A DNA stretch of 64,000 nt from Candidatus Schekmanbacteria bacterium RIFCSPLOWO2_02_FULL_38_14 (lineage in GTDB: Bacteria > Schekmanbacteria > GWA2-38-11). The notes beneath the pieces were generated by a model. The model ran no database searches. It was not told the DNA's origin and saw only the letters and a list, made by a program, of their open reading frames with translations. Positions 36,064 to 44,580 of this stretch are shown one piece after another; position 1 is the first letter of the stretch, and each line of letters begins with the position of its first letter. The position numbers and the translations under genes were made by a program. The stretch is taken from the NCBI GenBank assembly GCA_001790855.1, contig MGDH01000042.1:94604-158603 (forward strand), written 5' to 3'.

Positions 36064-36837
36064 TTAATCAAAATGTTTGTGATAGTATAACCGCCATTTT
36101 GCATTAAACTTTTTGCTGCCAGGCGCCATATAACTGCATCCTTTATCTTCCTTGACAGAGTTATAAAGATGTTGAGAATCAATAGAGAGTTTGTCGAACA
36201 GAAATCCCAATATTCTTTGAACTGCTTTCGGATGTTTTTTGCTTAGAGTATTAAAATGGTAAAAATCAAAATCACGTCTAAATTCTGTAAGTTTTTCTAA
36301 AACCATGTCTACAGTGTAAATACCTCTTTTGAATGTAAGCATATCTAAAATTGCCTTTTCAGGAGTAGCAACCTTGACGAGATAATTCTCAATTCTCTTT
36401 TCTTCCCAACCACAGAAAAGTTCCTTTCTTCCGTAAATATATTTATAGGCTATTCCCTGAATCTCTTTTGTTCTCTGCCTTTTCAGGGAAACAGAAATGA
36501 TAGTTTTAAGCATCTGATCAAACATCCCGTAATTTTGGAGAGCTGCCTCAAAAGAAACATACGAATCCCTAACCAAAAGTTGCGCAACCTTAAAAACAGG
36601 AGTAGTAACCATTCCTCTGGATTCAAGATTGGCAATAGCATAGATGCCTTTTTTAATTCTTACAAGCCAGCCATTTTTGGAGAGTTTATTGACCAAGTTT
36701 CTTGCTGCCTGACGACTCATCTGTTTTTTGAGGATACTGAAAATCTGAGGGAAGGTTACAATTATGCTGTGCCGGATAATAATCTCTTTGATGAGATTTA
36801 ATTCTTTTTCAGACAATATAGTTCTTTTTGTGTCCAT
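36064..36837 (-). CDS. abiEi: AbiEi antitoxin (winged helix)
   Basis: The 257-residue antitoxin has an N-terminal winged-helix DNA-binding region (about 20-75; MSRQAARNLVNKLSKNGWLVRIKKGIYAI) and the AbiEi C-terminal domain (TPVFKVAQLLVRDSYVSFEAAL...TPEKAILDML). AbiEi represses its own operon and counteracts AbiEii (type IV system). A promoter-like TTGCTT-16-TATATT lies upstream on the minus strand (about 36873-36900). The pair is complete and sits between 23-base direct repeats. Confidence 0.9.
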   Translation of the reverse strand: MDTKRTILSEKELNLIKEIIIRHSIIVTFPQIFSILKKQMSRQAARNLVNKLSKNGWLVRIKKGIYAIANLESRGMVTTPVFKVAQLLVRDSYVSFEAALQNYGMFDQMLKTIISVSLKRQRTKEIQGIAYKYIYGRKELFCGWEEKRIENYLVKVATPEKAILDMLTFKRGIYTVDMVLEKLTEFRRDFDFYHFNTLSKKHPKAVQRILGFLFDKLSIDSQHLYNSVKEDKGCSYMAPGSKKFNAKWRLYYHKHFD

Positions 36838-36903
36838 AAAATAACCTATTTACGATTATTATCTGCACACAATATATACAAAGAGCAGAAGAAAGCAAGG
36901 TTT

Positions 36904-36926
36904 TTTTATCCGGCGGTGCGGGATTA
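36904..36926. repeat. Direct repeat DR2 flanking the AbiE patch
   Basis: The partner of 34851-34873 (one A/C difference). Thirteen bases later ACGGTTCTCTTTATT (36940-36954) matches the word at 48361-48380 and is inverted relative to the copy beside DR1. Confidence 0.75.
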
Positions 36927-37037
36927 TTGAGCTAGTACAACGGTTCTCTTTATTGACTGCCCGTAGCGGCAGATAGCAACAGACTAAAAGATTAATATCT
37001 AAATACTATCGCATTTCTTTTAGCCTGCAATCCTTAT

Positions 37038-37178
37038 ATGCCAGAGCTCATTACATTTAATATTGTCCTGGATATTGGCGAGAATGATAAAATTGTTGGG
37101 ATTGAAATTCTTGATGCTTCAAAACATATAGCCTTAGATAGACTTCTTCCTGTTAAATATGAAGTTTTAAAAATATAG
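37038..37178 (+). pseudogene. DUF2283-like C-terminal remnant
   Basis: The 46-residue frame reads IVLDIGENDKIVGIEILDASKHI, the hallmark end of DUF2283 proteins (DKDGRIVGIEILDAS). The conserved N-terminal half with the YD...ADALYI pattern is absent, so this is most likely a broken copy. The remaining sequence of 36838-37331 holds only DR2, a REP-like word and no other gene. Confidence 0.5.
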
Positions 37179-37331
37179 ACCTCTACCCCAAAGTGATCTA
37201 CTTATTATTTAAGTCCCTGATAATAAGAATGTGACAGGTAAATGGCTGCCACAAGTGCAATCTTTTTTGTGAAAGGGTCTTTGCAGTTTCTTATGTTACA
37301 AGATGCGCATACCAGATTTTTCATAAATTAT

Positions 37332-38429
37332 TCAACCATGCTTTCTTTCTCCTGCTAATTTCTCCACTTCATCTACAATAGCATCTACAAGGTCTTTTTC
37401 GCTAACCTTCTTTATAATCTTTCCTTCCTTAAACAGCAGTCCTTCACCTGTTCCTCCTGCAATTCCTACATGTGCGTCTCTTGCCTCACCAGGACCATTC
37501 ACAACACATCCCATCACAGCTACACGAATTGGAGCTTTTATATGGGAGAGTTTTTTTTCAACTTCTTCTGCAATTTTTTCAACATCAATCTGGCATCTCC
37601 CGCACGTCGGACAGGAGATTAGGTCTAAGCCCCCTTCTCTGAGCTCCAGAGAGCGCAGTATTGCATACCCTGCCCTGACCTCATCAACAGGGTCACCTGT
37701 GAGCGAAACCCTTATCGTATCGCCAATCCCCTCATTCAAAAGAACCCCGATGCCTATTGATGATTTTATAACTCCTGTAAATACAATGCCTGCCTCTGTT
37801 ACTCCAAGATGAAGGGGATATCCTGCTTTTTTTCCTGATGATAACTTGTCTGCTTCCTTTACAAAAAGCCTGTAGGCATCTATTGTTTTTAAAACATCAG
37901 ATGCCTTGAGCGAAACCTTTATATCATAAAAGTTTTCTTCCTCAAAAATCTCCAGATTTCTTATTGCGCTTTCAACCATTGCCTCAGCAGAGGGTTTGCC
38001 GTATTTTTCAAGAATCTTTTTCTCAATTGAGCCTGAATTTACACCAACCCTTATTGAAATTCCTTTTCCCCTGGATGCCCTGATTATCTCCCTTACCTTT
38101 TCCTTTCCTCCTATGTTTCCGGGATTTATCCTGATTCCGTCAACACCCTGCTCAATAGATTCCAAAGCCAGATTACAATCAAAATGGATATCTGCTATCA
38201 ACGGAATTGATATCTGGCTTTTAATATCCCTAAGACAACCTGCTGCCTCTTTATCCTTGACTGCAACCCTTACAATCTCACATCTCACCTTTTCCAGCTT
38301 TTTAATCTGAGCGACTGTTGCTTTGACATCACAGGTATCAGTCTTTGTCATTGACTGAACAGAGACTGGAGCATCTCCTCCAACTTTTACATTGCCAACA
38401 GATATCTGGCGGGTCTTGCGGCATACCAT
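37332..38429 (-). CDS. ispG: 4-hydroxy-3-methylbut-2-enyl diphosphate synthase
   Basis: This [4Fe-4S] enzyme converts MEcPP to HMBPP, the penultimate MEP-pathway step. The 365-residue protein has the QSMTKTDT N-terminal motif, the ADIHFD barrel motif and the cluster cysteines in SCPTCGRC and MGCVVNGPGE. The length is that of the short bacterial form. It lies downstream of rseP on the same strand, the common dxr-rseP-ispG neighbourhood, but separated by repeats. ispH at 58398 supplies the next step. Confidence 0.96.
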   Translation of the reverse strand: MVCRKTRQISVGNVKVGGDAPVSVQSMTKTDTCDVKATVAQIKKLEKVRCEIVRVAVKDKEAAGCLRDIKSQISIPLIADIHFDCNLALESIEQGVDGIRINPGNIGGKEKVREIIRASRGKGISIRVGVNSGSIEKKILEKYGKPSAEAMVESAIRNLEIFEEENFYDIKVSLKASDVLKTIDAYRLFVKEADKLSSGKKAGYPLHLGVTEAGIVFTGVIKSSIGIGVLLNEGIGDTIRVSLTGDPVDEVRAGYAILRSLELREGGLDLISCPTCGRCQIDVEKIAEEVEKKLSHIKAPIRVAVMGCVVNGPGEARDAHVGIAGGTGEGLLFKEGKIIKKVSEKDLVDAIVDEVEKLAGERKHG

Positions 38430-38478
38430 TGATTATCTTTCACAAAAATAATTTTTCTTTTCATCAGTAGGTCAGTCG

Positions 38479-38498
38479 CCTGCCTGCCGGCAGGCAGG
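38479..38498. repeat. Family-C 20-bp perfect palindrome
   Basis: CCTGCCTGCCGGCAGGCAGG is fully self-complementary. Close variants lie inside other repeats at 47168-47186 (in family D) and 56966-56985 (in family B), suggesting that it inserts into palindromes. Confidence 0.8.
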
Positions 38499-38551
38499 TC
38501 TCGCCTGACTTATTTTAATTTCTCAATAATCTTTCTCTGAACATCTTTTTA

Positions 38552-38601
38552 GCGGGGTTAGAAAACCCCGTCTATCGATAGGCGGGACATTCTTGTCCCG
38601 C
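38552..38601. repeat. Family-A palindromic repeat, copy 3
   Basis: GCGGGGTTAGAAAACCCCGT, the linker TCTATCGATAGGC and GGGACATTCTTGTCCCGC match the copies at 200-249 and 59525-59574 almost base for base. It lies in the repeat-filled gap between ispG and rseP, which also contains a family-C palindrome and a further GGACAGGCGGGACGCCTGTCC hairpin near 38637-38660. Confidence 0.9.
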
Positions 38602-38693
38602 TGATTTTCTTTTCTCTCTTTCTGTTTTCCTTCAAACGGACAGGCGGGACGCCTGTCCTACTGTTAACTATTCACTGACCACTACCTTCAGCT

Positions 38694-40361
38694 TCAAATA
38701 AGCCTTGCAAAGAAATCTATTATATCTCCAAGATACCTGTTAAAATCATTATAAAGAGCAAATCCCATCAGCGCAACAATCATCACAATCCCGATATACT
38801 GTGTAAACTCGCGGAGCTTAAGATTAACAGGTTTTCCTATAATCCCTTCGATTATGAACAGCAGTATCAGTCCCCCGTCTGTAATCGTTCCAAGCGGAAC
38901 AAAATTTATTATCCCGAGATTTATGCTGATAAAAGCAACAAAAAAGGCAAAATCATATACTCCTTTTTTTGCCTGGTCTCCTGCCATCTTTGCAATGGCA
39001 ATTGGTCCACTTATATTTTTGCTTGAGATTTTACCGCTCACAAGCATATAAATCCCTTTAAAGATAAGCACAGTTAAATTCCCTGTCCGCTCAACGCTGT
39101 TTACAAACGCCGCAGGCAGAGAATATTTTACTTCTTTCAGTTTTGGTTCCGTGTATGAATTAGCCGAATAAACACCAATCACTCCAACATTAATTTTTTC
39201 ATCCAGAAGATTTCTTCTCTTTTCCTTCCTCGGAGTAAGCGCCAAGTTTTCTTTCTTCCCATCTCTTTCAACCATTATATCAATTTTCTTTTCAGGATTT
39301 TTCTTGATTATCTCTTCAACTTCCATCCAGTTTTTTATTTCCTTGCCATTCACGCCTACAATTTTATCAAACGGTTTAAGTCCTCCTGATTCTGCAGGGG
39401 ACCCCTTTTCTGTTTTCTCAATATAGAGCTCTGTTGACTCAATCCCCAGAAGTTCAGTAAATTTTTTACCCTGAACAATTTCATTATCAGGAATTATGAT
39501 TTTTATATCTTCTGTTGTTTTATCCTTTGAATTTCCCTTGTCTTCCTTTTTCTGCCTTTGCAAAATTATTTCAACTGGCTTTGGAATACTTCCAATATCT
39601 ATTTCTTCAAGCTGTTTCCAGACTTCTATTTTTCTGTTCCCGACTCTTTTTATTAAATCACCCGGATTGAATCCCAGTTTTTCTGCCGGCATCCCCTTTT
39701 TAATACCGCCAATTTTTGACTCAAGGGCTATTGGAAGAATACCTACCAGAGAAATCTTGTTCTTCTCTCCGAAAAGATTTGGAACCTCTTTCTCAACAGG
39801 AGTTATTGTCTTTTTGAAAGTTTTCCCGTCTCTTTTTACTGTAAGGTCCAAACTCTTCCCGCCGCTTGTATGAATTAAGCCTGTCATTTCTTCCCAGCTA
39901 TTAACATCTATTCCATTAATCTTTACAATTTCGTCTCCGTATTTTAACCCGGCTTTATCAGCAGGCATCCCCTTTTCCACCTCAGCCACAAAGGGAGAAA
40001 GAGTTGTGATACCAATAGTGTAAATGACAGTGATTATCAAAACTGCAAAAATAATGTTAAAAAGAGGTCCTGCTGCTACAACAGAAAGCTTTACAAAAGG
40101 GGGTTTATGAGTAAATGATTTTCCCTTATCAACCACCTCTTCATCAGGAGATTCACCTTCAAGTTTCACATATCCTCCAAACGGAAATGCTGAAATAAGA
40201 TATTCTGTTTCTCCCCATTTTTTGCCGACTATTTTTGGGCCAAACCCAAGCGAGAATTTCTGAACACCCACCCCTGCCCTTTTTGCCAGAAGGAAGTGCC
40301 CTAACTCGTGAACAAAAATCAAAAGCCCTAATGCGATTACTGTCCCTAAGATATAATTCAT
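38694..40361 (-). CDS. rseP: Site-2 protease RseP with three PDZ domains
   Basis: This intramembrane zinc metalloprotease cleaves anti-sigma factors and signal-peptide remnants. The zinc motif HELGH (H18, E19, H22) is in the first membrane helix, and the third zinc ligand is in the C-terminal TDGG segment (FVPLGTITDGG). At 555 residues it is about 100 longer than E. coli RseP because it has three PDZ-like domains (about 115-190, 205-285 and 300-375, each with a GMPA or GSPA...G...GD/FD pattern). Classical members have two. Extra PDZ domains may refine substrate gating. Confidence 0.93.
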   Translation of the reverse strand: MNYILGTVIALGLLIFVHELGHFLLAKRAGVGVQKFSLGFGPKIVGKKWGETEYLISAFPFGGYVKLEGESPDEEVVDKGKSFTHKPPFVKLSVVAAGPLFNIIFAVLIITVIYTIGITTLSPFVAEVEKGMPADKAGLKYGDEIVKINGIDVNSWEEMTGLIHTSGGKSLDLTVKRDGKTFKKTITPVEKEVPNLFGEKNKISLVGILPIALESKIGGIKKGMPAEKLGFNPGDLIKRVGNRKIEVWKQLEEIDIGSIPKPVEIILQRQKKEDKGNSKDKTTEDIKIIIPDNEIVQGKKFTELLGIESTELYIEKTEKGSPAESGGLKPFDKIVGVNGKEIKNWMEVEEIIKKNPEKKIDIMVERDGKKENLALTPRKEKRRNLLDEKINVGVIGVYSANSYTEPKLKEVKYSLPAAFVNSVERTGNLTVLIFKGIYMLVSGKISSKNISGPIAIAKMAGDQAKKGVYDFAFFVAFISINLGIINFVPLGTITDGGLILLFIIEGIIGKPVNLKLREFTQYIGIVMIVALMGFALYNDFNRYLGDIIDFFARLI

Positions 40362-40417
40362 TTACTCTAATACTCCTTTTAAAGGCATCTTTAACCTTAA
40401 ATTTGAAACTAAATAAT

Positions 40418-41125
40418 TTAATCCCCTGTAGATTCTACCACCTCAACACCATCAGGTGTTTTAAACTCAAATTTGGAATCCGATATTCCTCTGTTCACTT
40501 TAATATTTTTTAATTCATAAGAAGTCCAGTTACCGAAACTGTCTTCAACAATCACCTTTTGAAAATTCAAATTATTCTTGTCAACCTCAAGCCTCATCTT
40601 TTTAATCATGCTTTTTGAATCTTTTGGTATTAATCCCAGCATATAGCTTCTGCTTTTCTCAGAACCCTGTTCCATTGAAATTTCAAAATCCCTGCTAAGC
40701 TTTGCCATTCCTGTAAGAATTGTAAGGGCTGTTTTGGATTTATTGTTCAAATCCAACTTCTCCCTGACAACCTGCTTGTTTTCAGGCAGATATACCCACA
40801 AAGTCTGGCCATTTGCTATTATCAGCTGTTTTTCTGGTTCTTTTATTTCCATCCTCAGCTTATCAGGTTTTTTTACATATAAGCTTCCTTTGAAAATAAA
40901 TTTTTTCTCAACTGTTCTGTTAAAAGTTTCCTGGATGCAATCTGTCTCAAGTTCCCTCACATACTCATATTTCTTCTGAATCTTTGAAACAATCTCATCA
41001 AGCGCTGATGTTTCAGGATAAACAGGTTCAGGGAGTATGAAATTCAGAATTAAAAGATATAAAAATAATCCTGATGGTTTAATTAGAATATATTTCAATC
41101 GTGGAAAAAGGATTTTTTTGAACAA
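40418..41125 (-). CDS. lolA: Outer-membrane lipoprotein carrier LolA
   Basis: The 235-residue periplasmic protein ferries lipoproteins from the LolCDE complex towards the outer membrane. It has an N-terminal hydrophobic segment (about 18-33, ending YPETSA) and the LolA-type beta-sheet domain (FIFKGSLYVKKPDKLRMEI...LIIANGQTLWVYLPENKQV). Start codons available are TTG 41125 or TTG 41098; neither has a strong SD. It overlaps the end of scpA by up to 47 bases, so coupling to scpA translation is likely. Confidence 0.85.
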   Translation of the reverse strand: MFKKILFPRLKYILIKPSGLFLYLLILNFILPEPVYPETSALDEIVSKIQKKYEYVRELETDCIQETFNRTVEKKFIFKGSLYVKKPDKLRMEIKEPEKQLIIANGQTLWVYLPENKQVVREKLDLNNKSKTALTILTGMAKLSRDFEISMEQGSEKSRSYMLGLIPKDSKSMIKKMRLEVDKNNLNFQKVIVEDSFGNWTSYELKNIKVNRGISDSKFEFKTPDGVEVVESTGD

Positions 41126-41801
41126 CTTTCACTAACCTTAGTTTTATAAGTTCTAAAAGGGCTAAAAATGTAATTACCATCTCATATCTGGAGCCCATAT
41201 TTTCAAAAAATTGCTGCAGAGTCAAGCTCTTGTTGGAATTTAATTTTTCCATAATATCTGATATTTTATCATTTATATTCAGTTTCTCTATTGTTACTTC
41301 ATGAAATTCTTTGTCTTTTACTCTCACAATTATACTTCTGAATGCGGAAATCAGGTCAAATACTGAAACCTCAAGAAGAATCTCTTCTTTTTTAAGCCCC
41401 TCAATACTCGCATCCCTGTCATATAACTCTGAATAATACTGCTCTCTTCCGCTCAGCTTTTCAGCCGCATCTCTGAACTTCCTGTACTCTATGAGGCGCT
41501 TCACAAGTTCTTCACGGGGATCCGCCTCTTCCGCATCTTCTTCCGGGTCGGGAGGAAGAAGCATTTTTGATTTTATATGCATCAGCGTTGCAGCCATCAC
41601 AAGAAAGTCTCCGATTGTATCAAGATTTAGAACCTTCAGCATTTCAATGTATTCAAGATACTGCTCTGTTACCAGTGCAATCGGGATATCATAAATATCA
41701 ATTTCATTTTTTTTGATTAAATGAAGCAAAAGATCCATTGGACCTTCATAAAAAGGAAGCTCAATTTTATAAGATGATGTGGATGAATCTATTGAATCCA
41801 T
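41079..41801 (-). CDS. scpA: Segregation and condensation protein A
   Basis: This 240-residue kleisin bridges the SMC heads in the bacterial condensin. The typical N-terminus YEGPMDLLLHLIKKNEIDIYDIPI, the central acidic linker (PPDPEEDAEEADP) and the C-terminal winged helix (ALLELIKLRLVKVVQ) are all present. Its usual partner scpB is not adjacent in the window. lolA follows with an overlap. Confidence 0.95.
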   Translation of the reverse strand: MDSIDSSTSSYKIELPFYEGPMDLLLHLIKKNEIDIYDIPIALVTEQYLEYIEMLKVLNLDTIGDFLVMAATLMHIKSKMLLPPDPEEDAEEADPREELVKRLIEYRKFRDAAEKLSGREQYYSELYDRDASIEGLKKEEILLEVSVFDLISAFRSIIVRVKDKEFHEVTIEKLNINDKISDIMEKLNSNKSLTLQQFFENMGSRYEMVITFLALLELIKLRLVKVVQKNPFSTIEIYSN

Positions 41802-41942
41802 AGCATTAAACTCTTTTTAAATCACAAATTCCAACGTTCAGATTTCAAAACTATTTGTAATTGTGGATTTGATATTTCTGTTAACTATATCCTCCATCTT
41901 TTTCATTGTCAAAATAAATGAATATGGAATGCCGGGTTATTC

Positions 41943-42668
41943 TCATAAGTTCTGCTGATTAACCTGTTCCAATACTTTTACCTTTTTTTCCGCATCACTT
42001 TTGAAGGAAGAGGCTGGATGATCTTTCACAATTCTTTTATAAAAGTCCAAAGCATTTTTATTATCTCCTATTTTCTCATAACACCATCCTGTTTCCCAAA
42101 GTAATTTCTCTTCTAACGGACCTTTGCCTGCTTTTAAAATATCTTTATACGCTTTTATAGCTTCAGGATATTTTCCCTCTTCAATATAAGCAATCCCCTT
42201 GCCATGATAAGCATCAGCAGTAAAGATATCCGCTTCCTTGCTTTCTTTTATATACTGGTCATAGGATTCTATTGCTTTCTTATAGTTTTTAAGATGCAGA
42301 TTACAGTTCCCCATATAGACTAAAGACCAGCCAGCATATCTGGTGCCCGGATATTCATTAACTATTCCCTGAAATTCCCTGAAGGCTTTAAGATATTTAG
42401 CCATGTCCTCTTCTTTTCCTTCTTCGCTCTGCCAGTATATTTTCAGAACCTGATAGAACCTTTCAGCAGCATTTCTCTCAGATTGCTTCTTGGTATAGAG
42501 GAAAATACCTGCTGCAACCCCTATTATAAGGATTATAGATATTGCATATATGAAAGTTCTGGCATTTTCCTGAAAAAAATAAAACACCTTCTGCAGAAAA
42601 GTTGTTTGTTCAATCTTTTTTGTTTTTTCTCTTTTCCTCGTTTTTGTTTTTTTTATTTGCCTTACCAC
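41943..42668 (-). CDS. Membrane-anchored TPR protein (YfgM/BamD-like)
   Basis: The 241-residue protein has a very basic N-terminus (KKTKTRKREKTKK), one transmembrane helix (about 37-57) and a periplasmic TPR domain (about 65-230; YAGWSLVYMGNCNLHLKNYKKAIESY and similar repeats). This topology is that of YfgM-type proteins, which work with SecYEG and periplasmic chaperones. The start is GTG 42668 behind a strong AAGGAGGGG. Specific function is inferred only from architecture. Confidence 0.8.
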   Translation of the reverse strand: MVRQIKKTKTRKREKTKKIEQTTFLQKVFYFFQENARTFIYAISIILIIGVAAGIFLYTKKQSERNAAERFYQVLKIYWQSEEGKEEDMAKYLKAFREFQGIVNEYPGTRYAGWSLVYMGNCNLHLKNYKKAIESYDQYIKESKEADIFTADAYHGKGIAYIEEGKYPEAIKAYKDILKAGKGPLEEKLLWETGWCYEKIGDNKNALDFYKRIVKDHPASSFKSDAEKKVKVLEQVNQQNL

Positions 42669-42740
42669 TTTCCCCTCCTTAGGATTGTTCTGGATTTCTT
42701 CCTAAAGCCTACCGCTTATAATTTACAGCTAATCTGACTT

Positions 42741-44162
42741 TTAAGCTTTATCATTTGTCATTTGCAAATCTATCACTCTGCTTAATCTTTTCAATACCCT
42801 TTCCCTGCCGAGTATCTCAATGACCTCAAAAATCCCGGGGCTTACTGTATTTCCGGTTAATCCAACCCTTACAGGCTGGGCAATCTGGACAAGCTTCAAC
42901 TTCTTCTCTTCCATAGTTCTCAAAAATATTTTTTCAATGTCTGCCACATTAAACTCTTCCAGATTCTTCAACTCTGTTATCAACTTCCTGATAACAGAAC
43001 AGGACTGAACTGTAATCCATTTTTTGACTGCATTGTCATCATACTTTATCTCATCGGTAAAGAAATAATAGGCTGATTCAGCCATCTCCTTAATTGTTTT
43101 GCAACGTTCCTTCAGCCCTTTTATGATTTTAAACATTCTCTCCCTGTCATCAAACTCTTTTCTTTCATATCCTTTTTTTTCAAGAAAAGGCAGAATGTTT
43201 TCCAGCATTTTTTGTTCATCAGTTGTCTTGAGATAGTGACTGTTAAGCCATAGAAGCTTTTCAGGATTAAAAATTGCTGCTGATTTTCCGACTTTATCAA
43301 GCGAAAAGTTTCCAATCAGCTCTTCAACTGAAAATATCTCCTGGTCACCATACGACCATCCAAGCCTTGATAAATAATTTACCATTGCCTGAGGAAGATA
43401 TCCCATCTCCTTGTAAGCCATAACAGAAGTAGCGCAGTGCCGCTTGCTCAGTCTTGCCTTATCTTCTCCAAGAATCATTGGAAGGTGAGCAAATTTTGGA
43501 ATTTCATATCCAAGAGCTTCGTATAAAAGAATCTGTTTTGGAGTATTTGCCAGATGGTCATCCCCTCTAATGACATAATTAATCTCCATCTCAGCATCAT
43601 CAACCACTACCACGAGGTTATACATTGGAGAACCATCACCCCTGAGAAGAACCAAGTCATCGAGCTGGGAATTATCAAAAATTACCTGCCCGCGTATTAA
43701 ATCATTAATTTCAGTTTTTCCTTCATGCGGAGCTGCAAACCTTACAACAAAAGACTTGTCAGTATTGCCCTGTTTTCGCTTCCTGCATCTTCCGTCATAT
43801 TTTGGAATCGTTTTTTCCTTGAGGGCTTTTTCTCTCATTTCCTTAAGTTCTTCTTGAGTGCAGTAGCACTTGTACGCCTTCCCTGTATCAAGAAGTTTTT
43901 TTACAGCACCCAGATAAAGGTCTCTGCGTTTGCTCTGAAAATATGGGCCCTCATCCCAGTTAATCCCAAGCCATTCAAGGGCATCTATAATGGCTTTTAC
44001 AGACTCCTCATTTGAACGCACAATGTCTGTGTCTTCTATCCTTAAAACAAAAACTCCACTGTTTCGTCTTGTAAAAAACCAGTTAAAAAGTGCGGTGTGC
44101 GCTCCTCCAATGTGGAGATATCCGGTTGGACTTGGAGCAAATCTAACTCTAACCTTTTCCAT
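42741..44162 (-). CDS. gltX: Glutamyl-tRNA synthetase
   Basis: This class I synthetase charges tRNA-Glu and perhaps also tRNA-Gln. From ATG 44162 it is 473 residues; a TTG at 44174 is too close to the SD. The HIGH motif is HIGG (APSPTGYLHIGGAHTALFNW), the KMSKS motif is RLSKRHC, and CYCTQEELKEMRE belongs to the family insertion. The C-terminal helical anticodon-binding domain is complete. Confidence 0.96.
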   Translation of the reverse strand: MEKVRVRFAPSPTGYLHIGGAHTALFNWFFTRRNSGVFVLRIEDTDIVRSNEESVKAIIDALEWLGINWDEGPYFQSKRRDLYLGAVKKLLDTGKAYKCYCTQEELKEMREKALKEKTIPKYDGRCRKRKQGNTDKSFVVRFAAPHEGKTEINDLIRGQVIFDNSQLDDLVLLRGDGSPMYNLVVVVDDAEMEINYVIRGDDHLANTPKQILLYEALGYEIPKFAHLPMILGEDKARLSKRHCATSVMAYKEMGYLPQAMVNYLSRLGWSYGDQEIFSVEELIGNFSLDKVGKSAAIFNPEKLLWLNSHYLKTTDEQKMLENILPFLEKKGYERKEFDDRERMFKIIKGLKERCKTIKEMAESAYYFFTDEIKYDDNAVKKWITVQSCSVIRKLITELKNLEEFNVADIEKIFLRTMEEKKLKLVQIAQPVRVGLTGNTVSPGIFEVIEILGRERVLKRLSRVIDLQMTNDKA

Positions 44163-44216
44163 TAAAAAATTCAAACCTCTCTTTCTATTTCATACAATGC
44201 GAGCAGGTCCCTCGCT

Positions 44217-44332
44217 TGTCATTGCGAAGGGCTTTAGCCCTGAAGCAATCTGACCCAAAGGGTCATTACGAGAGCCGATTTATCGGCTCGTGGTAATCTC
44301 GTCTGGATTGCTTCGCTTCGCTCGCAATGACA
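44217..44332. repeat. Family-D inverted-repeat element (cattgcga...gaagcaatc)
   Basis: The ends TGTCATTGCGA...GAAGCAATC and GATTGCTTC...TCGCAATGACA are inverted repeats. Internal hairpins (GGGCTTTAGCCC, GACCCAAAGGGTC, GAGCCGATTTATCGGCTC) fill the 116 bases. Partial copies lie at 44378-44414, 47148-47201 and, inside a pseudogene, 63382-63407. Confidence 0.8.
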
Positions 44333-44377
44333 TTACTCCGCAATCTCAGTTTTAGCTGTTAGCTATCAGCTTTGTAA

Positions 44378-44414
44378 TGAGATTGCCACGTCGCTGTCGC
44401 TCCTCGCAATGACA
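44378..44414. repeat. Family-D short copy
   Basis: TGAGATTGCCACGTCGCTGT...CTCCTCGCAATGACA is the compact form of the family-D repeat, in opposite orientation to the copy at 47148-47201. Confidence 0.75.
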
Positions 44415-44580
44415 CCAAATAGGCACTTTTAAAACAGCCTGTATAAATTTAATATAATTTGGTTATTATATCATTTTCAAAATAGTTTGACAAAGATAAA
44501 ATTTTTTTTTACGATTGCCCGACTTATAATTCTTTCAATTACAGAAAATTATACCTAAAGATACAGGAGGTATCTATTTA

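Larger units (their letters stand above)
44175..44580. other. Repeat-filled intergenic region upstream of dapL
   Basis: The 406-base gap between divergent gltX and dapL has no gene. It is largely family-D palindromic repeat (44217-44332 and 44378-44414), with AGCTGTTAGCTATCAGC words between. A TATAAT at 44525-44530 and an SD AGGAGGT at 44566-44572 belong to dapL. Confidence 0.7.
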
